NCBI GenBank assembly: GCA_037501455.1
Contig: CM074858.1
Span: 103,822,001-103,886,000, forward strand
Direction: 5' to 3'
Source of the DNA: Lantana camara
Lineage: Eukaryota > Streptophyta > Magnoliopsida > Lamiales > Verbenaceae
Length of the DNA: 64,000 bases
This document shows, piece by piece, positions 42,131-53,982 of this stretch (positions are counted from its first letter, which is position 1; the number at the start of each line of letters is the position of its first letter). Made by a program: the position numbers and the translations under genes. The notes beneath the pieces are model-generated. The model worked only from the letters and a program-made list of their open reading frames with translations. It ran no database searches and had not been told where the DNA came from.

Positions 42131-45074
42131 ATGGCCACAGATCCCGTAAAAGAATTTGCCTGTGAAGTTGAGGACATGGCCAGTCAAAGCTCATCCCAAC
42201 CGAGTTCCCCTAGGGACGACGAGCTAGACACAGCAGTGTTAGCCATGGATTAGAGGAACCCTGAGGGTGTTGAGCACTTGTTTGATGAAATGAACATGGT
42301 GCTTGAGGCGGAAAGACAAGGAAGCGTATTACCGTTGACGGAGAGGGCAACCCATCCCCATCGCCACACTGTGACCGTGGCCATTTCTACACCTGCCCCT
42401 GAACCAGAAGGAGAAACGGGGCCCTCGAAGAGAGCCCCTGCCAAGGGCAAAAGGAAGAAACCCTAGAAGCCTAGAAAAGCCAAGAAAACCAAGGGGTCAA
42501 ATGAGGGGGAGGGCTCCGGCATGCAAGCGATGGAGGTTCCCCCGGACAAAATCCAAAGCACCATCACTCGAGGGGAGATAGTATCCATACTGGCCCCCAT
42601 ATATTGGGACGAGCGTTATCAATGGAGAATTCCTGAAGAACACGAGCGAGCAAATAATCCTTCTCCGGGGGAGATGGCCGTGTATTTAGATTCTATAATT
42701 TTCGGAGGATTGAGATTCCCAATACCCGAGCCTGTAACTGACATCCTTAATAACCTCAACCTTTGCCCAACCCAAATTTTGCCAAACGGCTTATCTTTGA
42801 TAATTGTTTTTGTAATTCTCATGGCATGTACCAAGCATCAACCCTCATTTCGGAATTTTAATGCCCTTTTCCAAGTCGCCCGCTCGCCCCGTTCGTCACT
42901 GAGGGCCGGATTTTTCTATATCTAAGCTAAATCCGGCTTAAAACTGATAGATTCTCCCACAACCCATGGTGTTGAGTGGAAAAAGAAATTCTTTTTTGTG
43001 AGGGCTCCCGATGGTGAAGATTTTGGAGTACCCAGAGAGTGGATTTCCCATGGGGAGGGTCCCATAGTTAGGCACCGTTTGTCCCATAGCTTTCCGAAAA
43101 ACTGGCCCAAAGACCTTACTGGTGCCATGAGGAACGAGGGTTGGATAATCAAAGCAAGGGACTTAACCGATGATGCCGAATTCATGTTTTTGTGCGGGAT
43201 TACAAATGACCCACATTTTATCAGAAATCCTCCTGCTCGAAATTTGGAGAGAGACGGTTAGCTTCTAGGGACTAACTTTAGTTAGGAATACTAACTACTT
43301 GGTCTTGTTTTATAGAAAATTTTCAGTAAGAGCATTAACCCTCGTTTTTTGTTTTTTTTTTATGTTTCTTTCCAGGCGTTGCTATCATCATGGCCGGTGC
43401 GAACATGCGCAATGTTGCGAACGTTATAGAGGCTCGTCAATGCCAGCAACGTCAAAACCAGGCTAGGCAAGAGAACCCTCGAGGATGAAGGGCCGGACGT
43501 AGGACCAATCGTGGTGACAGTCGCGGAGGTCACCAAGGAGCCAGCTCAAGCAACTCCCAGCAGACCCATGGCTGGGGAAATAATCGTGAGCCCAATGCTG
43601 AGACAAGGGTAGTGGCTCGACCAGCAGACGTTCCCAATATGAGGGGAGCTACTCCTCCAACAGCTAACCCACCAGGGCTCACAACGAGCGTTGTCATCAG
43701 AGGATCCCAAGGGGATGCCTCCCACACTTCCAGAAAGAGGAAGAGAATGCCCGACAACATCCTCATTCTAGGCAAGGGCAAGCAAGTTGTCGAGGGAACG
43801 AGGGGGGATGGTGATACTTCCTCCTCTGAGGAGGACTATTTATGGTCGTTTGAATGCATGGGGGACAGGAATATCACTCGTGCCCCAGGGGATGGCCCTG
43901 TTCTGTTAAGCTCTCACTCACCCTCCCGTACGATTACCGAGGGACTCTATGAGAGGGTCCAGTTCTCTGGAGACCATCGAGCCTTGTTCTCTCAGAATAC
44001 GGAAAATGTTGCTGCTGACATGGTCCATGCCATCATTTCTGTAAGTCCCCTCATTAGTTTTCCTTCTACTTGTCATTTTCTTAACTCCTCAAAAAGATTC
44101 TATTTACAGAATATCTTCCTTATTATCCTTAAAAAACTCAGCAAGTACTTCCAAGGGCGAAAAACCTTCAAATGAGGGCCACCGTGTACTCCGAGCGCAA
44201 GGCTAAGTATAAGAAAATAGCTAGCTTGAATGCTCCGGCTCAAATTCAAGAGGAGCTGGACGTGGAGAAGGTGAAGTTCCTCTCCCTTGAGACGGAACAT
44301 AAAAAGTTGAAGGCTTACACCAAGAAGTTGGAGGATGACTTCAAGAAATGCGATACTTCTAAGAAGAGGTACCGCTCGGACTATACCACCCTCAGCGAGA
44401 ATCACAAGAAATTGGTAGAGGATAGGAATGGATGGGTCACCCGGTCTAATAATGCAGAGAAGAAATACACGGGCGTGATGAAGGAGCTTCCCGATCGCAT
44501 TGAGAGGGCAAATAAGGAAGCCCTCATCAAATTCCTTCACTCCAAGGCCTTCGACTTCACAGCCTCGCTACACTGTTTCAACGAGGCCCAAAAAGCCTTC
44601 AATCTGGCTGTGGAGCAAATGATTCACAAGGGGCTGGCTGAGGCTTCTGCTCGTGGAAGGTCGGACATGGGCTTAAGGCTCAACGAGCGGTGCGAGGAGG
44701 AAGAGGCGAACAGGGACAAGAATCCCGAGGCAAACTTGGCTGAACCAGGGTACAACTTTCTGTTGGAGCTTGCACAGGATGAATACATGGTCGTTCATCC
44801 AGTGGAAGAGGTGCCACAGGCAAAACCAATCGAGGGGGCTAACGACGCTGTAATTGCCCCCGAGGCTCCCCAAGAGACCATACCCCTAGAGAGTGTTATT
44901 ATTCCCATTGCTGCAAATGCTCCTGCTCCCGTGGCCTCGGATGTTTCTTCCATCCCTGTCAATGCTCCCGTGCTTCCCGTGGCTCTGGCTCCTCCACCAC
45001 AAGTGCAAGATGCCAATGCCCCCGCTCAAAATGTAATCATGAACTTGGATGAGGATGTTGTTCCCGCCGCTTAA
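42131..45074 (+). pseudogene. Antisense gene of Tat element, three exons
   Basis: Predicted exons are 42131-43256, 43376-44040 and 44142-45074, with introns that have GT donors (GGTTAGC, CTGTAAGT) and AG acceptors (TTTCCAG, AACTCAG). The phases join so that one frame runs from ATG 42131 to TAA 45072. Four stops interrupt it: TAG 42251, TAG 42464, TAA 42923 and TGA 43486. Exon 1 holds the plant domain labelled putative gypsy-type transposon (PF04195-like): MAVYLDSIIFGGLRFPIP, ILPNGLSLIIVFVILM, GVEWKKKFFFVRAP. Exon 2 is basic and Ser/Gly-rich (SRKRKRMPDN). Exon 3 is an intact 300-codon frame with a long charged helical stretch, probably coiled coil, and an Ala/Pro-rich tail. Known relatives lie antisense between pol and 3' LTR in Tat elements; their role is unknown. 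Confidence 0.75.
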
Positions 45075-45079
45075 AGTTT

Positions 45080-45334
45080 TACCTTGTTATCTTTATGTCA
45101 AAATTTCCTTCCCCTTTACTTTTATAAGAATTCTAAGAGCCTTTACGCCTTTGTTTTGTAATCTTTTGAACGTTATCAATGAAGAAAATTTCTTTCATTA
45201 TTGTCTCTTTTATTCCTCGTAACACTTATTACGAAATTTTACTTTGTGCTCGTTGTAACAAAATCTTGTAATGCTAAGATTTTGGGTAACATGCTTAAGT
45301 AAAAGATGTAAAATTTTGGGAAATGTTACTAAGT
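45080..45334. other. 3' region of antisense gene
   Basis: AT-rich non-coding sequence. TTTTGTAATC and ATCAATGAAG phrases near 45160-45185 would suit a polyadenylation region for the antisense transcript. Nothing else is recognised. Confidence 0.35.
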
Positions 45335-45930
45335 TGAGTAATCACGAGGGTCGTACTAGAAGACAGCTCTCGTTCAAGACTCGTAAAAGTTTACTTGGGA
45401 AATTTTTCTAAGTCTTGGATAATCACGAGGGTCTTACTTGCAGGCCGCCCTCGTTCAAGACTTTGGAGAATCTTGCCAAGTCTTGAGTGATCACGAGGGT
45501 CTTATTGGAAGATTGCCCTCGTTCAAGACTTGTGAAAATTCACCTAAAAAACTTGGAAAATTTTGCTAAGTCTTGAGTAATCGCGAGGGTCTTTTTGGAA
45601 GATTGCCCTCGTTCGAGACTTGTGAAAATTCATCTAAAAAACTTGGAAAATTTTGCTAAGTCTTGAGTAATCGCGAGGGTCTTTTTGGAAGATTGCCTCG
45701 TTCAAGACTCGTAAAAGTTTACTTGGGAAATTTTGCTAGGTCTTGGATAATCACAAGGGTCTTACTTGCAGGATGCCCTCGTTGAAGACTTTGGAGAATC
45801 TTGCTAAGTCTTGAGTGATCATGAGGATCTTATTGGAAGATTGCCCTCATTGAAGACTTGTTAAAATTCTACTTGTGTGATGTTTCTGACTAATACGAGG
45901 ATCCTACTCGTATTAGTCCTGGTTTAAGAT
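45335..45930. repeat. Hairpin-forming tandem repeat, about 8 units
   Basis: Units of about 68-92 bp each contain AAGTCTTGAGTAATC, GCGAGGGTCTT, a short loop, then GCCCTCGTTCAAGACTT. The last block is the inverse of the first two, so every unit can fold. Units start near 45340, 45418, 45485, 45576, 45667, 45745 and 45812, with a divergent one at about 45885. Some carry an extra AACTTGGAAAATTTTGC segment. Tandem repeats between pol and the 3' LTR are usual in Tat elements. Confidence 0.8.
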
Positions 45931-46366
45931 TTACGGAAACTTTGACTGAAAGTTTATTTCCTTGTAGGTTGCAATTGTTCTGGTCCGAGGGGCTTGGCTT
46001 TTGTATCCTTGGTTTCCCTTTGATCGAATTTTACCGCAAGCCCCACTTTCGAGCGCTGGGTGCCTGTGTCAGAGGCTACCTGGGTCTACTACGACGTTTG
46101 CGTGTGCCAATAGGGCCTGGAACGGATTCCCCGGGGCGCTGAGTAAGCACGCTCGTGAGATCATGTAGGGGCTAGAAGCCTTTGATTTTCAAGATGAGGA
46201 AGGATTCATGCCCCCTGGACCCGCGTAGTTTGCGCTCGGGATCCCAAGGGAGAACCTTCACCAGCTTGCATGTTTTGGAGATAGACATTTAAGGCCATTT
46301 TCATTATAATTCTTTGAAAAGCAGTAAATACATCTGGCCCCTTCATGGGCTTTTTACAAGATTATC
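45931..46366 (-). other. Spacer downstream of Tat integrase
   Basis: Non-coding in the element's sense. It includes GC-rich phrases (CCCCGGGGCGCTGAG). A 66-codon plus-strand frame at 45942-46142 has no recognisable domain. Confidence 0.35.
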
Positions 46367-47692
46367 TCAAACATGAAACCGCCTAAGGTTGCATGCGTTC
46401 CAGGGGCGGGGGAGACGCTCGCCCTGCAACGATTCTAGCGTGTACGTGGTTTTCTCTTGCACTTGTATAACCTTGAACGGACCTTTCCAGTTGGGATCCA
46501 GCTTGCCCATGTGTCTCGAGACTTCCACTTTCTTTAGGACCAAATCCCCCAACTGGAAAGTCCTTTCTCTAACTCGCTTGTTGTATTGCCGAGCAACCGA
46601 CGCTTTATATTAATGGATCAGTGCCCACGCTTTGTCTCTTTTTCCCTCCAAAAGGTCCAACTCCAGTGTTCTACTCTCCTCATTGACTTTAGGTTCAAAG
46701 TATGCCACGCAAGCGGATTCCTTTGCAATCTCCGCAGGGATCATTGCTTCTGATCCATAGACGAGCTCGAAGGGTGTTTCGCCAGTGGCCACTCGTGGAG
46801 TGGTGCGATAAGCCCATAAAGCTCCTTGCAATTCCTCTGCCCATTCGCCCTTCTTGCTTTCGAGCATTGTTTTTAGATGTTGCAAAATGACCCTATTAGT
46901 GACTTCCGCTTGCCCGTTAGCTTGGGGATGTCCCACGGAAGTAAAGCGTTGCTCAATTCCCAACTCTGAACACCACTCTTGTGTATCCGCTGCTATGAAC
47001 TAGGACCTGTTGTCTGAAATAAGTACCCACGGTATGCCATACCTGCAGCTAAAGTTCTTCCATAAGAAGTCTCTCACGGCCCTGGAAGTGATCTTTGCTA
47101 CGGCCTCTGCCTCGGCCCACTTGGTGAAGTAATCCACGGCTACGATGACGAACTTTTTCTGTCCTACCAACATGGGCAAGGGGGGCCCACAATATCAATT
47201 CCCCATTGGTCAGAGGGCCACGAGACAACCATAGGGACCATCTGGGCAGCTGGCAACTGAGGGAGATTAGAGTGGAATTGACACTTGGGACACTTCTTGG
47301 AGAACGCAATAGTATCTTGGAGGACTGTGGGCCAATAGAACCCGCCCCTCAAGACTTTCTTGGCAAGGACTCGTCCTCCAGAATGATTTCCACAGCTTCT
47401 ATTGTGAATATACTCGAGCATCTCTTTGGCTTGCGAGGGCCTTAGACACCTCATTGGCGGGCCTTGAAAAGATTTTTTGAATAATCTCCCCTCGGAATCC
47501 AGAGAAAACCGAGGGGCCTTGTTCCTGATTTTCCGTGTCTCCACCTTGTCAGTGGGGCAAACGCCATCTTTGATAAACCTCACTATGTCGTCGAGCCAAC
47601 AGTGCTCGTGAGGATCGATCATGGCTACCACTTGCTTGGTGACCTCCTTTATCAATGGCTCTTCAGTTCTAAGAAACGTGACAGAGCGCTCG
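46367..47692 (-). pseudogene. Tat integrase
   Basis: H2C2 zinc finger region in 47164-47655: HNRSCGNHSGGRVLAKKVLR and CPKCQFHSNLPQLP, then WPSDQWGIDIVGPP. A frameshift near 47170 separates this from VDYFTKWAEAEA and ISDNRS, and the next frame (46610-46963) has FTSVGHPQANGQAEVTNRVI with the catalytic Glu. The C-terminal part (46367-46552) is VKLKKVEVSRH-like with LDPNWKGPFKV and LPRPWNACNLRRF. The order D-D-E and the spacing fit Gypsy integrase. Stops near 46609 and 47000 disable it. At the right it is cut at 47692 by the three-LTR element. Confidence 0.83.
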
Positions 47693-50600
47693 TGTGACGG
47701 CTCGCTACTTCGGTCATTCAGGTATGACTTGTGTGCCCTTTTAATTATGCGTTTAAATTAATATAATTACATGATTATATGATTTACTTTATTATTAATT
47801 GAAATTTTTAATGATTTGAATTATATAAATTCTTGAACTAATTGCGCTTGCATGACTTGTTTGCTTGTCGTTTCTATGTTAAATGAATTCGAAATTTTGT
47901 GGAAATTTTATACATTGGAGATATGTATGTTATAATCATGGATATATGCTTGTTTTACATTTTCGGATTCATTTGATTGTGGTTTAAATTTATTTGGCAT
48001 GATTGGAACCAAACCGGGGGCTAATGAGCACTTAGCGCACCTTTGGTTCCGTACGTGATATCTTGAGCTAGGAAACTCTGAATTGAGTTTTGCCAACTTT
48101 GTTGAACTCGTATCAAAAATTCGGTTTTAATGAACTTAGCCTTATATTTTTTCAAAAATATTTAAACCTCCGAAATTCAACAGAAACCCGGAACATACTC
48201 ATAAACTCCCACCTTTTACCAAAATGGCCATAACTTCTTCAAACCATGACCAAATTAACCATGGTTAGATCCCTTGGAACCCTAACTCAACCCTCTATCA
48301 GTTTTAGTTACCCCAAACCGACCCAACCCTCTACACTAAGAGAAAATTCAGCGAATATCCTCTGCTTTTCCAGTTCATCCCGTCACCTTGTCACCTTTGG
48401 AGATTCCAAGCTCAAATCACTTCCAACCTCCATCCAATCAACAAGGTGAGTTTAGGGTGTCGATATACATTCATTAGGGGTCATTTTAAACCATGCATCC
48501 CCAATTCTAAGCGTGCTTTCATGGAGATATGAAGATGATGATGAATAGTAGGTTATGGAGCCATGTTTTGATCTCATGCATTCCTTGGTGCTTTTGCTTA
48601 TATTATAGCATGAAAGTGATCACCTTAGCTTCCTCTTTTCATTCATGGTCATTGATTACATGGTAGTTGAAGGATTGGTTAGTTGCCATTAATGAGTTTT
48701 GGAAGAAAATGGAAGAAATGATCACATATGCACTCTCTTCATGTTTGATCACTTTAGGAGCATGTTTAAGTGTTGTTTTGGAGTTGTTTTAATGCATATT
48801 TGTTATCATATGAATGTTGGACTTGTTGGCTAAGATTTGGCATGGATTTGCTCAGTTTTCATGCTTGTTTGGTTGTTACCACTATATCCACGACCGTCGA
48901 ATTTTTCTTCACACCAAATCCACGCCCGTGGATATGGAGGCAGAAACGGGGGTGATTTCTGGACTGAGATCCACGGTCGTGGATCTCCTTTTCGTAACAA
49001 TCCACGGCCATGGGTCTCAGGTACGGTCATACCTTGGCCTTGTACTTGTTTTCTTGCTTGTTTTACTCGATTCCCTCCCCATTTATGACCCTAGTGTGAT
49101 GTGTACTTTCTTATATGTACAATGTGTTAGGAGTTTTCGTTGAATATATTCCGAGGTACCGCAATGTGTCTTCTTTGATCATAATATGTACATCCATGAA
49201 CTTTGCTCTTATATTTGAACCCTAGTTGCTATGAATGCCTTGGTTATGACTTGTATGATACATACACTTGCTATACTACGTGTTATGGCCTTTATTTGAA
49301 TTCTTTGAACTAATTTGGTATGATATATGTAAGATATGAACTCGATTGGATTCAAATACTTCTTGAAATGATTGAAATGATCGTTTATATATCTTTAAGA
49401 TATTAATTGTGCACATGAACATGTACATTACATGATATCACCTCTTATGCATTCATATCATATTCATGACTTAGCCGTGCGTCTTATATGGTTATTTGAG
49501 TCTCACTTCACCTTGTTTGCACAGATCTGGGTCCAGTTGGAGGCGAGGACGAGCAGTGAAGCTCTTACTCCTTTATTTTGTCTGTGAAGGTAGGTTTCTC
49601 TACTATCTAGTTAAATAACCCTATATACTTCCAATGTGATAAGATTTCGACCAAAATTATATTATGTATATAGAGTCGATTTCAAGAGTCAATGATTTCA
49701 ACGTAAAGCCTTTATTTTATGAACCCTACCAAATGTTTTGGCGAGAATGAATGATTGATTGCACGAATGGGGGCCCTGGGACTTAGTACACGTGGCTAAC
49801 CGGGGAAGCAAGGGCTGACGGGGATCCTGTGTGCTAGTTCCACCAAACTACGGCGATACCGGCCCGCGCTAGGAGGTTAACAGGGAATGGGAACCGGACT
49901 TTTGGGGATTCATGTACCCCACTAGCCACAATGATTGAGGTGGTCGGGCCTTGCAAACCCGTCCTCCGCCCGGAGGGAAAAGGTGTACATGATCATGAAT
50001 GTGCACAAATAATTGATATGCATGAAAAGATTGAATGCACGAATGTCTAATGAAATACACGAGGTGTTGGTTGGAGATAATGCACGCCCACTCACCGGGC
50101 CACAAATGACCTAATCGAAACTGATTGTTATAATCCCCTTTGATGATTTCTTTATCTCTCCCGCTTAGGAAAATGCTTTGAGAACCTCATTTGGGATTAT
50201 AACTTGCATGTAATTGTTTAAATACCGTTTTATATTATACTTATGCCATGTTTTATACCCTCCAGTCCCTTTTGGACTGAACCCGGATTGCTTTCAGTTG
50301 TGTTGTGGAGGTGTAAGGGAGCTAGGCGGGAATTCGAGTCGGTGTGTCTCGCATTTGTCTTTAGCTCTTATGTTTTTGGGTTTTACACTTGCATACTTAT
50401 ATTTTTGGGTATTGTATATAACTTATCGCTCGGAGCGTATATGTTGAGCCGTGATGGCATGTGGATATTGTATATGATCTATTTTGGAGTGTGATGCTTG
50501 TGGTAAATGATATATGATGTTTATGCTTCCGCTTTAATGTTCTACTCGGATTGTATGGTTTAAGGATTAGTCCCGCCTAGCATAGAGTGTGTGTTTGTCC

Positions 50601-50697
50601 CCGTTCGCCGTGATTTAGCTCGAGTATGGATCGTCCATTTCATATTCGGGTCGGGTCTCTGTGCGGGGGATGTGGTACCTCGTGCTCGGGTGCTACA
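47693..50697 (+). repeat. LTR 1 of three-LTR element, 3005 bp
   Basis: It starts TGTGACGGCTCGC and ends CTCGGGTGCTACA. It is nearly equal in length to LTR 3 (3004 bp) and closely similar throughout. It contains the dyad array at 48886-49017, the CTGACGGGGATCC and GGAGATAATGCACGCCC landmarks, and GCTAGGCGGGAATTCG near 50320. Confidence 0.9.
48886..49017. repeat. Dyad-motif array, ATCCAC arms (LTR 1)
   Basis: Four motifs: ATCCACGACCGTCGAA (48886), ATCCACGCCCGTGGATA (about 48919), GATCCACGGTCGTGGATC (48968-48985) and ATCCACGGCCATGGGTCT (49000-49017). The counterparts in LTR 2 (52760-52891) and LTR 3 (58849-58981) keep the same positions with changes mainly in the four-base centres. Confidence 0.85.
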
Positions 50698-51557
50698 TCC
50701 TAAAGTGGTATCAGAGCTTTGGTTGTAAAACCGGGCTTTAGTGTCATGTGAGTCTGTTTAGGTTGTACGGCTATAGGAATTACTTGTCAACTTGATTCTA
50801 TTGCATCTTTTACGTGCTTATGTGATTAATTATTGTATTTTGACTGAATTATTTTGCATTTTCATGCATAAACTAAACATAGCACGCATATCAGTGTTTT
50901 ATTTACAGGATGACTCCTCGAAGATATAGAGATCGATCTCCTGAATGGCACCCTCGCCGCAATCGCTCTCCATCTCCTCCACCACAACAACCGCCACAGG
51001 TCGAAGCTTTCGTGAACTCGGTTATAAATATTATTGATCAGAGACTCTGGGATTATGTGCCACCAGCACCACCTACACCCGCAGTACCACTAGAGGCACC
51101 GATTTCTGCCATATTTAGGGAGTTTCAGAACTAACGACCCCCTAAGTTTTTCAAGGGAAATGACATACAAGCAGAAATGTGGCTGGAAGAAGTAGAGAGA
51201 ATTTGGGAGCTCATTCCATGTGAATCCCGAGAGAAAGCTCGTTGTACCATTACTTTGATTCAGGGAGACAATCGGCGATACCGCCTACCGTTTAGACCTA
51301 CCTCCAAGTTTAACCGGAATCCACAATGTGTTCCATGTCTCCCAACTCTGAAAATATTACCCGGATGAGTCTGAGATTCTACCCTTGGAAGAAGTGGAAC
51401 TTGAGCCTAAAATATTCCACTAGTTAAGGTCTTAAGGAGAAGTGATCAAACGGAAGAGGCTACGTGGGAGACGGAAGACAAGATGAGAAGATTCCACCCC
51501 GAGTTATTTCCGGATAATCAGTGAATCCGAGGACGGATTCTTTTAAGGGGGAGAGGT
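50698..51557 (+). pseudogene. Internal region 1: gag start joined to pol end
   Basis: The gag ATG at 50910 opens MTPRRYRDRSPE with an Arg/Ser- and Pro-rich N-terminus, then INIIDQRLWDYVPP. A TAA at about 51132 interrupts it, and RPPKFFKGNDIQAEMWLEEV continues in frame. After TLIQGDN (about 51272) the sequence jumps to the pol C-terminus (IHNVFHVSQL-type, then EVELEP and RRFHPELFPDNQ), which is read in a different frame. Protease, RT, RNase H and most of integrase are absent. A deletion of about 60 bp near 51408 distinguishes it from internal region 2. The polypurine tract AAGGGGGAGAGG (51545-51556) precedes LTR 2. Confidence 0.83.
50706..50717 (+). promoter_or_regulatory. Primer binding site, initiator-Met tRNA
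   Basis: TGGTATCAGAGC, complementary to the 3' end of plant initiator methionine tRNA, lies 8 bp after the LTR 1 end. The same site occurs after LTR 2 at 56731-56742. Confidence 0.85.
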
Positions 51558-53982
51558 TGTGACACCCCGCTATTTCGGTCATTCAGGTATGACTTGTGTG
51601 CCCTTTTAATTTCGCGTTTAAATTATTATAATTACGTGATTATATGATTTAATTTATTATTAATTGAAATTCTTAATGATTTGAATTATTTGAATTTGAA
51701 TTATATGAATTCTTGAACTAATTGCGCTTGCATGACTGGTTTGCTTGTCGTTTCTATGTTAAATGAATTCAAAATTTTGTGGAAATTTTATATGTTGGAG
51801 ATATGTATGTTGTGATCATGGATATATGCTCGTTTTACATTTTCGGATTCGTTTGATTGTGTTTTAAATTTATTTGGCATGATTGGAACCAAACCGGGGG
51901 CTAATGAGCACTTAGTGCACCTTTGGTTCCGTACGCGATATCTTGAGCTAGGAAACTCGGAATAGAGTTTCGTCAACTTTGTTGAACTCGTATCGAATAT
52001 TCAGGTTTAATGAACTTAGCCTTATATTTTTCCAAAATTATTTGAACCTCCGAAATTCAACAGAAAACCAAAACGGACGCATAAACTGCCACCTTTTACC
52101 AAAATGGCCATAACTTCTTCAAACCATGACCAAATTAACCATGGTTAGATCCCTTGGAACCCTAACTCAACCCTCTATCAGTTTTAATTACCCCAAACCA
52201 AACCTCCACACTAAGAGAAAATTCAGCAAATATCCTCTGCTCTCCAGTTCATCCAGTCACCTTGTCACCTTTGGAGATTCCAAGCTCAAATCTCTTCCAA
52301 CCTCCATCCAATCAACAAGGTGAGTTTAGGGTGTTGATATACATTCATTAGGGGTCATTTTTAACCATGCATCCCAAATTCTAAGCATGCTTTCATGGAG
52401 ATATGAAGATGATGATGAATAGTAGGTTATGGAGCCATGTTTTGATCTCATGCATTCCTTGGTGCTTTTGCTTATATCATGGCATGAAAGTGATCACCTT
52501 AGCTTCCTCTTTTAATTCATGGTCATTGATTATATGGTAGTTGAAGGATTGGTTAGTTGCCATTAATGAGTTTTGGAAGAAAATGGAAGAAATGATCACA
52601 TATGCACTCTCTTCATGTTTGATCACTTTGGGAGAATGTTTAAGTATTGTTTTGGAGTTGTTTTAATGCATATTTGTTATCATATGAATGTTGGACTTGT
52701 TGGCTAAGATTTGGCATGGCTTTGCTCTGTTTTCATGCTTGTTTGGCTGCTGCCACTATATCCACGGTCGTGGAATTTTTCTTCACACCAAATCCACGCC
52801 CGTGGATATGGAGGCAGAAACAGGGGTGATTTCTGGACTGAGATCCACGGCCGTGGATCTCCTTTTTGTAAAAATCCACAGCCATGGGTCTCAGGTACGG
52901 TCATACCTTGACCTCGTACTTGTTTTCTTGCTTGTTTTGCTCGATTCCCTCCCCGTTTATGACCCTAGTGTGATATGTACTTGCTTATATGTACAATGTG
53001 TTAGGAGTTTTCGTTGAATATATTCCGAGGTACTTCAATGTGTCTTCTTTGATCATAATATGTACATGCATGAATTTTGCTCTTATATTTAAACCCTAGT
53101 TGCTATGAATGCCTTGGTTATGACTTGTATGATACGTACACCTGCTATACTACGTGTTATGGCCTTTATTTGAATTCTTTGAACTAATTTGGTATGATAT
53201 ATGTAAGATATGAACTCGATTGGAGTCAAACGCTTCTTGAAATGATCGTTTATATATCTTTAAGATATTAATTGTGCACATGAACATGTACATTACATGA
53301 TATCACCTCTTATGCATTCATATCATATTCATGACTTAGCCGTGCGTCTTATATGGTCATTTGAGTCTCACTTCACCTTGTTTGCACAGATCCGGGTCTA
53401 GTTGGAGGCGAAGACGAGCAGTGAAGCTCTTACTCCTTTCTTTTGTCTTTGAAGGTGAATTTCTCTACTATCTAGTTAAATAACCTTATATACTTCCAAT
53501 GCGCAAAGATTTCGACCAAAATTATATTATGTATATAGAGTCGATTTCAAGAGTCTGGTTGGAGATAATGCACGCGCACTCACCGGGCCACAAATGACCT
53601 AATCGAAACAGATTGTTATAATCCCCTTTGATGATTTCTTTATCTCACCCGCTTAGGAAAATACTTTGAAAACCTCATTTGGGATTATAACTTGCATGTA
53701 ATTGTTTAAATACCGTTTTATATTATACTTATGCCCTGTTTTATACCCACCAGTCCCTTTTGGACTGAACCCGGATTGCTTTCAGTTGTGTTGTGCAGGT
53801 GTAAGGGAGCTAGGCGGGAATTCGAGTCGGTGTGTCTCGCATTTTTCTTTAGCTCTTATGTTTTTGGGTTTTACACTTACATACTTATATTTTTGGGTAT
53901 TGCATATAACTTATCGCTCGGAGCGTACATGTTGAGCCGTGATGGCATGTGGATATTGTATATGATCTATTTGGAGTGTGAT

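Noticed and set aside
44172..45074. The 300-codon coiled-coil ORF as a free-standing host gene
   Set aside because: It joins in phase to two upstream exons carrying a transposon-type domain and lies between pol and 3' LTR of the Tat element, so it belongs to the element.
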